From assembly GCA_041395385.1 (NCBI GenBank), contig JAWLAN010000019.1, positions 39,926 to 103,925 of the forward strand: 64,000 nt of DNA, in the 5' to 3' direction. This DNA is from JAJVHZ01 sp041395385. GTDB taxonomy: Bacteria; Pseudomonadota; Gammaproteobacteria; JAJPIJ01. Of the stretch, positions 7,732 to 16,592 are shown one piece after another; position 1 is the stretch's first letter; each line of letters begins with the position of its first letter. A model generated the notes under the pieces. That model searched no databases. It was not told the DNA's origin and was given only the letters and a program-made list of their open reading frames with translations. A program made the position numbers and the translations under genes.

Positions 7732-9084
7732 GTGAGGCATCTCTATCACGCCACCGCCCTCGATCCGGCCGCGCCGGTGAAGAGCTGGTGGGCGGACACG
7801 CTGCCCGAGGTGGCGGCCTATCCGACGCTGAGCGGCGAGGTCGACACCGAGGTCGCGATCATCGGCGGCGGCTACACCGGGCTGTCGGCCGCCTATCATC
7901 TGGCGCGCGAGCACGATATCGGCGCGGTTGTGCTCGAGCGCGCCCATCCCGGCTGGGGCGCCTCGGGCCGCAACGCCGGCTTCTGCTGCATGGGATCGGC
8001 CAAGCTGCCGTGGGACGGCATCGTCGCGCGCTACGGACTCGATGAGGCGCGCCGCTTCTGGCGCAGCCAGCAGAACTCCGTCGAGCTGGTGGCCGAGGTG
8101 GTCGCGCGCAACGGCATCGACGTCGAGAACACCGGCGGCGGGGAGATCACGCTCGCGCATCTGCCCTCGCGCGCGCGATCGATGAAGGAGGAGGCCGATT
8201 ACCTCGATGCGACCTTCGGCGCGACGCACGTCGTCCTCTCGAAGCTGGATCTCGTCGAGCGCGGCCTGAACTCACCGCGGCTGTACGCGGGCGTGCTGAA
8301 CCCGGTCGGCTTCGGCCTGAACCCGTGGAAGTACGTCAACGGCCTGGCCGCGGCGGCGCGCACGGCCGGCGCCCGCATCCACGGCGGCAGCGAGGTCCTC
8401 CGCTGGACGCGCAGCGGCGGCCGGCACGAGCTGGTGACGCCGGCGGGACGCGTGCGCGCCGCGAAGGTGTTGATCGCCACCGCTGCGTACACGCCGGAGG
8501 ATCTGCACGCGGACTTCGGCGGCCGCGTGCTGCCGGCGTTGTCCTCCATCGTGGTGACCCGGCCGCTCACGCACGATGAGATCAAGCTGCAGGGCTGGTC
8601 GGACACCACGCCCGCCTACGACAGCCGCCATCTGCTGAACTACTTCCGGCTGCTGCCGGATGGCCGGTTCCTGTTCGGCGGGCGCGGCGGCCTGTCGGCG
8701 GCGCCGGCGATGCTGGCGCGCCAGCTCGCGCGGATCGAGGCCGCCTTCCGCCGCTACTTCCCGGCCTGGAGCGGCGCGGAGATCACGCATCGATGGTCGG
8801 GACTGGTCTGCCTGGCGGCCGATCTCGTTCCCCATGTCGGCGCCTGGGCGGAGCAGCCGGGTACCTACTTCGCCCTGTGTTATCACGGCAACGGTGTGGC
8901 CATGGGCACGTGGTCGGGCCGCGCCGCGGCGCGGGTCATTGCGGGCGTGCCGGGGAAAGGGGAGGAGGATGACCGCGCCGGCTTCATCCGCAGGCCGCCG
9001 CCGCGTTTTCCGTTCGCGTTTCTGCGGCCGCTGTACCTGCGCGGCGCCTACCTGAAGTACGGGATCGACGACGTGATGCCGTGA
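7732..9084 (+). CDS. FAD-dependent amine oxidase (PuuB/DAO family)
   Basis: This 450-residue flavoprotein of the DAO family resembles gamma-glutamylputrescine oxidase. The FAD-binding GGGYTGLSAAYHLA is at residues 44-57, followed by the glycine-rich GWGASGRNAGF typical of PuuB-like enzymes. The C-terminal FAD-contacting block is YFALCYHGNGVAMGTWSG. The start is taken at GTG 7732, where homology begins; there is no strong ribosome site, which may reflect the deletion just upstream. With the importer it suggests uptake and oxidative deamination of a polyamine or derivative. No gamma-glutamylputrescine synthetase is seen, so the true substrate is open. Confidence 0.85.
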   Translation: MRHLYHATALDPAAPVKSWWADTLPEVAAYPTLSGEVDTEVAIIGGGYTGLSAAYHLAREHDIGAVVLERAHPGWGASGRNAGFCCMGSAKLPWDGIVARYGLDEARRFWRSQQNSVELVAEVVARNGIDVENTGGGEITLAHLPSRARSMKEEADYLDATFGATHVVLSKLDLVERGLNSPRLYAGVLNPVGFGLNPWKYVNGLAAAARTAGARIHGGSEVLRWTRSGGRHELVTPAGRVRAAKVLIATAAYTPEDLHADFGGRVLPALSSIVVTRPLTHDEIKLQGWSDTTPAYDSRHLLNYFRLLPDGRFLFGGRGGLSAAPAMLARQLARIEAAFRRYFPAWSGAEITHRWSGLVCLAADLVPHVGAWAEQPGTYFALCYHGNGVAMGTWSGRAAARVIAGVPGKGEEDDRAGFIRRPPPRFPFAFLRPLYLRGAYLKYGIDDVMP

Positions 9085-9092
9085 CCGCGCGG

Positions 9093-9503
9093 CTATTCGG
9101 TGATGCCCTCGCAGCTATAGCCGAGCGCGGACAACCCTTCCTCGAGATAGTCGGCGACCAGCGGTGTCGCGATGACGTAATCGGCGGTGTGCGCGCTCAG
9201 GCGCTCCCCGGCCTCCTGCAGCGCCTCGCTCCATTCCGCGGTGGAGAAGTCCCCGCGCCCCAGCCACATCAGCGCCACCAGGTTCACCTGTTCTTCCACG
9301 TCCATGGCGTCGATGAGCTCATGCAATTCCTGATAGCTGGGGTCGTCGCGGTGATCGGCGAGCACCTGCCGCGCCCAGTCCTCGGCCGAGCCCGTCGGCT
9401 CCTCCGGGATCACCACGTCTTCCTTGGCATGGAACTCGCGCGCCTTGCCGATGAGAAAGCACACCTTGTCGGGGCTGACAGCCAGTTCGAGTTGATCGCT
9501 CAT
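9093..9503 (-). CDS. DUF3775 family protein
   Basis: This is a 136-residue acidic cytoplasmic protein. Blocks such as SPDKVCFLIGKAREFHAK, LVALMWLGRGDFSTAEW and TPLVADYLEEGLSALGYSC match DUF3775, a family of unknown function found in proteobacteria. The ATG at 9503 has GGGGAAG nine bases upstream; an in-frame ATG at 9548 gives an Arg-rich extension that is unlikely. It is convergent with the oxidase gene, with only eight bases between them. Confidence 0.8.
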   Translation of the reverse strand: MSDQLELAVSPDKVCFLIGKAREFHAKEDVVIPEEPTGSAEDWARQVLADHRDDPSYQELHELIDAMDVEEQVNLVALMWLGRGDFSTAEWSEALQEAGERLSAHTADYVIATPLVADYLEEGLSALGYSCEGITE

Positions 9504-9721
9504 CTTCGCTTCCCCTCTTCTCCGCGTGCTGCCACGGGATGCATGCACCGTATGCAGGGTAGGCCCGGAAACGCGGCCCGGCCTTGACCGGCGTCATTTC
9601 ACGCCCCGCGCCCGGCTGCCGGGACCCGGCGGCCGCATCCGCAACATTTATATAGTAGATTTGTCTCCCACGGCGGCGGGTCGACACCATCCAGCCTTTT
9701 ACCGCGAACGAGGAGGAATCC

Positions 9722-10039
9722 ATGCTGGTACGCTTTCGCAGCAAGGAATCGGCGGAATTCGTCATGCTCGGCGACATCGCCGTGAAGCTCATACAGCTCA
9801 TGGGACACAGCGGCACGATCCCCGGCGCGCTCGCCGCGGAGGACGTGCCGGCGGCCTTGCAGCGCCTGCGCGAGGCCCTGGAGATACAGGGCGCGGAGCC
9901 GGCGCCCGGACCTGAGGACGAAGAGGAGGAGACCGGGGAGCGGGAGCCGCGCGTGACACTGGCGAACCGCGCCTATCCGCTGATCGAAATGCTCAAGGCC
10001 GCGGCGGCGAACGACTCCTACGTGATGTGGGATCAGTGA
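9722..10039 (+). CDS. DUF1840 family protein
   Basis: This 105-residue protein opens MLVRFRSKESAEFVMLGD and continues with AVKLIQLMGHSGTIPGALAAED, the hallmark of DUF1840. A Glu-rich linker follows, then a helical C-terminal block ending LANRAYPLIEMLKAAA. GAGGAGG lies seven bases before the ATG. Function is unknown. An AT-rich stretch with TATAGT at 9651-9656 could serve as its -10 element. Confidence 0.85.
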   Translation: MLVRFRSKESAEFVMLGDIAVKLIQLMGHSGTIPGALAAEDVPAALQRLREALEIQGAEPAPGPEDEEEETGEREPRVTLANRAYPLIEMLKAAAANDSYVMWDQ

Positions 10040-10231
10040 GCGTTGGCGCGCGGCCGGCGAGGCGGCCGTCGCACCGTCGCGGCCTGCCGGTGCAGCGTCT
10101 ATAGTTGATCGGGACAGCCGAGTCCTCGCGGAGCGGTCCGCGCCGTGATGACGGGCGGCGACTCTCACGCCAGGCGCTGCTGCGCCGCAGCGACCGCGAC
10201 CGGCGGCGATCAGACCATGAAGGAGACGGCA

Positions 10232-10603
10232 ATGGCCCTCGACAGCACCTCGTACGCAGACTTCGCGAAGATCTACGCCCAGGGACTGGATCTCAACCTG
10301 CGTGCCAGCAAGATCATCCAGAATGCCTGGGAGCGCGCGATCCACGAGTACCAGTCGCTCATGGAGTCCTCGCTCCGGCAATTCGCCCCGCGGACCATGG
10401 GTGAGGTGCCCAAGGATCCGGTGGCGGCGCAGAATGCCGTGCTCGAGGCCGAACGCGAGGCCATCACGCGGGTGTCGCAGAACCTGCAGAAGATCCAGCA
10501 GGAGAGCATGGAACAGCTCGGCGCGCTGATGCAGGAAAGCCTGGAGATGTTCGCGCGGCTGAGCCCGTTCGTGAACGCGCCGCGCCCCCCCGGCAAGGAA
10601 TGA
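10232..10603 (+). CDS. Phasin-like helical protein
   Basis: This 123-residue, almost wholly helical protein opens MALDSTSYADFAKIYAQGLD. Its long amphipathic helices contain ASKIIQNAWERAIHEYQSL and ITRVSQNLQKIQQESMEQLG. The size and pattern resemble phasin-family granule-associated proteins, but I see no motif that settles this. AAGGAGA six bases before the ATG at 10232 selects this start over the ATG at 10217. Its stop overlaps the hemerythrin gene by four bases, so the two are co-translated. No PHA synthase is present in the window. Confidence 0.65.
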   Translation: MALDSTSYADFAKIYAQGLDLNLRASKIIQNAWERAIHEYQSLMESSLRQFAPRTMGEVPKDPVAAQNAVLEAEREAITRVSQNLQKIQQESMEQLGALMQESLEMFARLSPFVNAPRPPGKE

Positions 10604-11052
10604 ACGCCTCGCCCGCCCCGCCGCCGGCCCGCGACGAGGAAGCCGGCACGGATCTGCTGGAGTGGAAGGAGGAGTACCGCATGGGCATCGCGGATATCGA
10701 TCGTTCGCACCAGGAGCTCATCGGCATCATCAACGAGATCTATCACTCGCTCGGCGGCCACGCCGACCGTGAGAGCCTGCAGTCGTTCCTGGATCAGGTG
10801 TACGTGCTCGCCTCCGATGAGTTCTGCTGCGAAGAGCAGTTGATGAAGGAGTTGCGCTACGAAGGGTTCGAGGAGCACCGCGCCGCGCACGAGCAGATGC
10901 TTCGCGACATCCGTCGTCTCGCGGACCACTTCGATCCGCGGGCCGGAGGCGCCGGGAGCGGCAGGGCCCTCGGAGTTCAGCTCGGATCGTGGTTCGGCAC
11001 GCACTTCCGGACCTTCGACGCCCGCCTGCACAGGCTCCTCCGCGGCGGATGA
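10600..11052 (+). CDS. Bacteriohemerythrin with one altered iron ligand
   Basis: This is a 150-residue single-domain hemerythrin, a non-heme di-iron O2-binding or sensing protein. The core begins LLEWKEEYRMGIADIDRSHQEL. Counted against the classical protein, ligands are His37, Glu78, His93, His97, His135 and Asp140 with canonical spacing. The position of the classical His54 is Glu74, in DEFCCEEQLM instead of the usual HFxxEExxM, and it is followed by two Cys. Six of seven ligands are therefore kept. The gene overlaps the phasin-like gene by four bases. O2 affinity or metal content may differ from normal family members. Confidence 0.85.
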   Translation: MNASPAPPPARDEEAGTDLLEWKEEYRMGIADIDRSHQELIGIINEIYHSLGGHADRESLQSFLDQVYVLASDEFCCEEQLMKELRYEGFEEHRAAHEQMLRDIRRLADHFDPRAGGAGSGRALGVQLGSWFGTHFRTFDARLHRLLRGG

Positions 11053-11230
11053 GGCGGGCGCCGGGTCGTGCGCCGGAACGTCCTCCCGTGATCCCGTACC
11101 CTTCGCCTATACTGCTTACCGACGGCGCCGCGCGGCTGAGAACCAGGTCCTCGCGCCGGCCGGCAACGCCGTGGTCGCGCAGAGGCGACGTCGGCCTTCC
11201 CTCCCTTCAGACTGACAGAGGCGCAAACCC

Positions 11231-11437
11231 ATGTCCGAGCATATCTACAAGGTGGTGGAGCTGGTCGGCTCTTCCCAGACCAGCATAGAAAACGCCATCG
11301 AGAGCGCAATCTCGCGGGCATCGAAGACACTGAAGAACATCAACTGGTTCGAGGTCGCGGAGACCCGCGGTCACATTCAGGACGGCAAGGTCGCGCACTA
11401 TCAGGTCAAGCTGAAGGTCGGTTTCCGCCTGGAATAG
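11231..11437 (+). CDS. Dodecin family flavin-binding protein
   Basis: This 68-residue protein opens MSEHIYKVVELVGSS and carries IENAIESAISRASKTLKNIN and WFEVAETRGHI, the standard dodecin fold elements, with the Trp that stacks on bound flavin. Dodecins form dodecameric shells that store FMN or riboflavin derivatives. It has its own GAGG-containing leader and stands as a single-gene unit between the hemerythrin and the O-methyltransferase. Confidence 0.92.
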   Translation: MSEHIYKVVELVGSSQTSIENAIESAISRASKTLKNINWFEVAETRGHIQDGKVAHYQVKLKVGFRLE

Positions 11438-11588
11438 ACCTCCGACGGCGGCAAGGCGCCGGCATTGCACACGCGGCGGGGTGCCTGGCCGCCGGCCATG
11501 GGTTCGCAGCCGCGCGCGAACGCGAGAGTCCTCGACGGCATTCCGTCTCGGCACGGCGGTGGCGGACATCCATGGTGAAGGAGATCCC

Positions 11589-12614
11589 ATGACGAACGGC
11601 GCCAACCCATCGCGGATCCTCGAGACCGGCTTCGGATTCTGGGGCTCGAGGGTCCTGCTCACGGCGGTGGAGATGGGACTGTTCACGACGCTGGGCGAGC
11701 GGGCCATGACCGGCGAGGCCCTCGGCAGGGCGCTCGAGATGCATCCGCGCGGCGTCCGCGATTTCTTCGACGCGCTGGTGGCGCTGGGATTCCTGAGTCG
11801 CGAGGGTTCCGGCGCGACGGCGCGGTATTCCAACACCGAGGAAACCAGGCTCTATCTCGACAGGAACAGGCCCACCTACATCGGCGGCATCCTCGAGATG
11901 GCCGGCGCGCGCCTGTTCCGCTTCTGGAACGATCTCGGCCCGGCGCTGAAGAGCGGCAGGCCGCAGAACGAGATCAAGCACAGCCAGAAGCCCATGTTCG
12001 AGGTGCTCTACGAGGACCTGCCGCGCCTGGAGCAGTTCATGGACGCCATGCGCGGGATCTCCGCCGGCAACTTCCAGGCGTTTGCGCGCAGGTTCGATTT
12101 TTCGCGCTACAGGACGCTGTGCGACGTGGGCGGCGCCACCGGCCTGCTCTCGAGCCTGGTGGCGAAGGAGCATCCCCATATGCAGTGCACGAGCTTCGAT
12201 CTTCCTGCCGTCGAGCCGATCGCGCGCAAATGGATCGCAAAGGAAGGCCTGAGCGATCGCGTGGAGATCGTCTCCGGAGATTTCTTCAGGGACGCGCTGC
12301 CCAGCGCGGACGTGATCTCCATGGGGATGATCCTGCACGACTGGAATCTGGAGAAAAAGAAACACCTGATACGCCTGGCCTACGAGGCGCTGCCGGAGAA
12401 CGGGGCGTTCGTCGCCATTGAGAATCTCATCGACGACGAGCGCCGCAGCAATGCCTTCGGACTCATGATGTCGCTGAACATGCTGATTGAATTCGGCGAC
12501 GCCTTCGATTTCACCGGCGCGGAGTTCTGGGAATGGTGCCGCGAGACCGGCTTCAGGCGTTACGAGGTCATGCATCTCGCCGGTCCCTGCAGCGCGGCGA
12601 TCGCCTACAGGTAG
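11589..12614 (+). CDS. SAM-dependent O-methyltransferase (Methyltransf_2 type)
   Basis: This 341-residue enzyme has an N-terminal winged-helix dimerisation domain (ETGFGFWGSRVLLTAVEMG, then HPRGVRDFFDALVALGFL). The C-terminal Rossmann domain has SAM motif LCDVGGATGLLSSL near residue 178, FDLP, and the catalytic-His block MILHDWNLEKK near 245. This layout is that of small-molecule O-methyltransferases of the acetylserotonin/hydroxyneurosporene type. AAGGAGA precedes the ATG at 11589. No biosynthetic partners lie beside it, so the substrate is unknown. Confidence 0.85.
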   Translation: MTNGANPSRILETGFGFWGSRVLLTAVEMGLFTTLGERAMTGEALGRALEMHPRGVRDFFDALVALGFLSREGSGATARYSNTEETRLYLDRNRPTYIGGILEMAGARLFRFWNDLGPALKSGRPQNEIKHSQKPMFEVLYEDLPRLEQFMDAMRGISAGNFQAFARRFDFSRYRTLCDVGGATGLLSSLVAKEHPHMQCTSFDLPAVEPIARKWIAKEGLSDRVEIVSGDFFRDALPSADVISMGMILHDWNLEKKKHLIRLAYEALPENGAFVAIENLIDDERRSNAFGLMMSLNMLIEFGDAFDFTGAEFWEWCRETGFRRYEVMHLAGPCSAAIAYR

Positions 12615-12655
12615 GCGGTTCGCCGAGAGTCGGTTCGCCCGGCGCCGCGCCGGCG

Positions 12656-12674
12656 CGCGGTCGCCCCGACCGCG
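12656..12674. terminator. Stem-loop between convergent genes
   Basis: CGCGGTCG pairs with CGACCGCG around a three-base CCC loop, in the 67-base gap between the O-methyltransferase and the molybdenum hydroxylase. There is no T-tract, so its terminator role rests on position. Confidence 0.4.
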
Positions 12675-12681
12675 GAGACTC

Positions 12682-14981
12682 TCAGGCGAACAACTGATCG
12701 CCGATCGGCAGGGCGCGGATGCGCTTGCCGGTCGCCGCGAAGACCGCATTGCAGAGGGCCGGCGCGACCGGGGGCAGCCCCGGCTCGCCGACGCCGCCGA
12801 GCGGCTGATCGTAGCCTTCCGCGGGTACGAGGTGGACGTGGATCTCGCGCGGCGCCTGGTCGATGCGCGTGATCCGATAGCCGTCGAAGTTCCTCTGCTC
12901 GACGCGGCCGTCCTTGAAGGTCGCCGCGCTCACCGTCGCGAGGCTCACGCCCTGGATCACCGCGCCCTCCATCTGCGAGCGTATGCGCTCCGGGTTGATC
13001 TGCGGCCCGCAATCCACCGCGATGTCCACGCGCGGGATCGAGATCTCGCCTGCGCCGCTGACCTCCACCTCGACCACCACGGCGGTGTAGGTCACGAAGC
13101 TGCGGTGCGCGGCAATGCCGAGCCCGCGACCCTTCGGCAGCGTCCTGCCCCAGCCCGCGCCCTCGGCAACCGTCTCCACGACACGGCGCAGTCGCCCCGC
13201 GTCCACCTGGTAGATCGCCGGGTCCTCGCCGTAGTTCCAGCTGTCGGGCAGCGAATTCGGGTCGATCTGGCGCGGCGGACCGATCAGCTCGAGCAGATAA
13301 TCCTTGGGATCGCGACCCGCGGCGGCGGCGAGTTCGCCAACGAAGGACTGGATCGCGAAGGCGTGCGGGACATTGAACACCGAGCGGAACCAGCCCACAC
13401 GCGTGTGCGCGGTGGCCTCGGGATTCTCCAGCCGGAGGTTCGGCACCGCGAACGGCGTGTCCACGAAGCCCATGCCGAGCTCGAACGGGGCCTCGTGCCG
13501 GGAGTCCGGCCCGAACAGCGCGGTGATGGTCGGGGCCACACTGCGGTGCAGCCACGCCACGGGTCTGCCGTTCTCATCGAGCCCGGCCTCGAGTCGCTGC
13601 ACCGCCACGGTATTGAGATAGCCGTTGGCGAGATCGTCCTCGCGCGTGAAGGTGAGATTCACCGGCCTGCCGTCCATGGCGCGGGAGAGCAACGCGGCCT
13701 CGATGGCGAAATCCGGCTTCGACTTGCGGCCGAATCCGCCGCCGAGCAGCGTGACGTTCACCGTCACGTTCTCCTCGCCCAGGCCGAGGTGCTTGGCGAT
13801 CTTCTCGCGCGTGGTCTGCGGGGCCTGCACGCATGCCCACACCTCGCACCTGCCGTCGGCGATGCGCGCCACCGCGGCCGGCGGCTCCATCGACACGTGC
13901 GCCTGGTGCGGGATGTAGTACTCCGCCTCCACGCGCTTCGCCGCGCTGGCCATCGCCGCATCGACGTCGCCGGCGTTGCGCACCACCTTGCCGGGCTGGC
14001 GCGCCGCGGCCTCCAGCGTCGCGCGGTAGGTGTCGGAGGAGTACGAGGCGTTGGGGCCGTCGTCCCAGGTGATCTTCAGCGCATCGCGGCCGCGGATCGC
14101 CGCCCACGTGTTCGACGCGATCACCGCCACGCCGCCCAGCGGATTGAACTCCGAGGGGACGGGCGCCGCCTCGAGCGTGAGCACCTTCAGCACGCCGGGG
14201 ACCTTCAGCGTCTCGGCGTCGTCGTAGGACTTCAGCTTCCCGCCGTAGACCGGCGGGCGGGCGACGACGGCATAGACCATGCTGTCCAGGCGCGTGTCGA
14301 TCCCGAACTGCGCCTTGCCAGTGGTGATGTCGTGGTTGTCGACCAGCCCGACCTCGCCGCGGCCGATGTAGCGGAACTTCGAGGGATCCTTCAGCTTCAC
14401 GGTCTCGCGCGCGGGCACCGGCAGTGCGGCCGCGGCGTCGGCGAGCTCGCCGTAGCCGAGACGGCGATCGCTCCCGCGGTGGATCACCTCGTGATTGACG
14501 GCCTCGACCTCCGCGACCGGCACGTTCCACTTCGCCGCCGCGGCCTCCTCCAGCATCCGCCGCGCGGCCGCGCCGATGCGGCGCATCGACATGAAGTGAT
14601 GGCGCATGCTGCGCGAGCCGTCGGTGTCCTGATTGCCGTAGAGCGGTTCGTTGCCGGGCGCCTGCGCCACCCTCACGCGCGACCAGTCGGCCTCGAGCTC
14701 GTCGGCCACGACCATGGGCAGGCTGGTGCGCACGCCCTGGCCCATCTCGGAGCGGTGGCAAACGATGGTGACGGTGCCGTCCGCGGCGATGGCGACGAAG
14801 ATCATCGGATCGTCGCGCAGCCCGTGCGGCATGGCCTCGCCGGCGTATTTCTTCTGCTCCTCCTCGGCGCGGCCGAGGACCGGGAAACCGGCGGCCAGCA
14901 CCAGGCTGCCGGCGCCGAGTCCGATGAGGAACGAGCGGCGGCTGATGTTCGTGATGACGGGCTCGGTGCGGGGATCCCTGC

Positions 14982-14985
<4 letters not shown>
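12682..14985 (-). CDS. Molybdenum hydroxylase large subunit (IorB-like), Tat-exported
   Basis: This 767-residue molybdopterin cytosine dinucleotide-binding subunit of the isoquinoline 1-oxidoreductase/aldehyde dehydrogenase group has an N-terminal twin-arginine signal (SRRSFLIGLGAGSLVLAAG, RR at 16-17). It therefore probably works in the periplasm. Landmarks are EMGQGVRTSLPMVVADEL, a GGGFGRK molybdopterin motif near residue 420, and GGVGEPGLPPVAPA close to the end, containing the catalytic Glu. The ATG at 14985 overlaps the small subunit's TGA, with GGAGGTG upstream. Substrate cannot be assigned from sequence. Confidence 0.9.
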
Positions 14986-15446
<461 letters not shown>

Positions 15447-15934
15447 GATCGTCTCCTTCCTCGGGACCGCGCAGGGGCTTCATGGAACCCGGTGGAGGCT
15501 CAGGCCCTTTTTCTTCAAGTATAGGTTCCCCGCCGCCTGGGGGCAGGGCGCGCGGGGCCGGCCTGTCATCGATGGGCCGGATCGCTCCGCGCTGCGGCGT
15601 CTCTCGTACGACAACACCGACGCAGGATTGGTTCGGCGCGGCGATGGCCCGGGCCGCGAGGCCCCGTGGACGTGATCGAGGCCGGTCTCGACCGTCTTGA
15701 CGGCGGTGACGACATTCCATGGTGCGCACGTGCACCATTGCGGTTCCATGTGGCGCTCGGCAACGACACGACGCCGCGCGCCGGCCTTCGGCGCTCGGCC
15801 CGAGCAGGCGGACGTGGTCGCGTCGAGCACCGCGCGGCGCCGGCGATCTCGAGACCGTTGGTCGAATCCGACGCGGGGGTTTATCATTCATATAATTGTT
15901 ATTCCGAGGTACGGCAGAGCGGGGAGGAGCTTCG
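15447..15934. other. Divergent intergenic region between iorAB-like genes and doxX
   Basis: I see no gene. The segment 15880-15905 is AT-rich and holds TATAAT at 15891-15896, a plausible -10 for the DoxX gene 39 bases downstream; no matching -35 is obvious. GGAGGAG at 15922-15928 is the DoxX ribosome site. A GGAAGGAG-like site precedes the small-subunit start on the other strand. Confidence 0.4.
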
Positions 15935-16372
15935 ATGGCAAAGGCGACGGGTGGTCTGCAGACGGCGGGGGCTGACGTGGAGGACTGGGGCAAGCTGCTG
16001 CTGCGCGTCGCCCTGGGCGTGCTGATCCTCCTGCACGGCATCGCGAAGGTGATGGGCGGGCCGGCCTTCATCATGGAGCTGCTGACCAGGAACGGACTGC
16101 CGGCGCAGCTGGGCTACCTGGTGTACGTCGGCGAGGTGCTGGCGCCGTTGCTGGTGATCATCGGACTGTGGACGCGCCCGGCCGCGCTCGTCATCGCGGT
16201 GAACATGGTGGTGGCGATCGCCCTGGTGCACATGCCCGAGCTCCTGACGCTCTCGCAGACCGGCGGCTGGGCGCTCGAGCTGCAGGGCATGTTCCTGTTC
16301 GGCGCGCTCGCCGTGGCGATGCTGGGAGCCGGGCGCCTGAGCGCGGGCGGCATCTGGGGGCGCTGGAATTAG
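15935..16372 (+). CDS. DoxX family membrane protein
   Basis: This 145-residue protein has four predicted membrane segments. The opening WGKLLLRVALGVLILLHG and the PAFIMELLTRNGLPAQLGYL stretch match the DoxX/DoxD family, small inner-membrane proteins linked to redox processes and sometimes to sulfur chemistry. The ATG at 15935 follows GGAGGAG. It is a single-gene unit closed by a terminator. Confidence 0.85.
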   Translation: MAKATGGLQTAGADVEDWGKLLLRVALGVLILLHGIAKVMGGPAFIMELLTRNGLPAQLGYLVYVGEVLAPLLVIIGLWTRPAALVIAVNMVVAIALVHMPELLTLSQTGGWALELQGMFLFGALAVAMLGAGRLSAGGIWGRWN

Positions 16373-16450
16373 CACGGGATCGGCACGCGTCTGCCGCCGG
16401 CAGACGCTTCCATAGCGGCGCGGCGGCGCGCCGTCTTCCGCAGCGACATC

Positions 16451-16484
16451 AAGACCCCGCCTCGGCGGGGTTTCGTCTTTTCGG
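16451..16484 (+). terminator. Rho-independent terminator after doxX
   Basis: CCCCGCC pairs with GGCGGGG across a two-base loop, extended by flanking A/T pairs and followed by TTTCGTCTTTT. It is placed about 80 bases after the DoxX stop. Confidence 0.8.
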
Positions 16485-16592
16485 GGCGCTGCGCGGCGCT
16501 GTCCGGTCGCGCATGGGACTGCCGGATCTTCCCGCGCTGCGACATCGACCGATCGCCATCCAGTCGAGCCGCCCGCGCGTGCCGGGTGTAAG

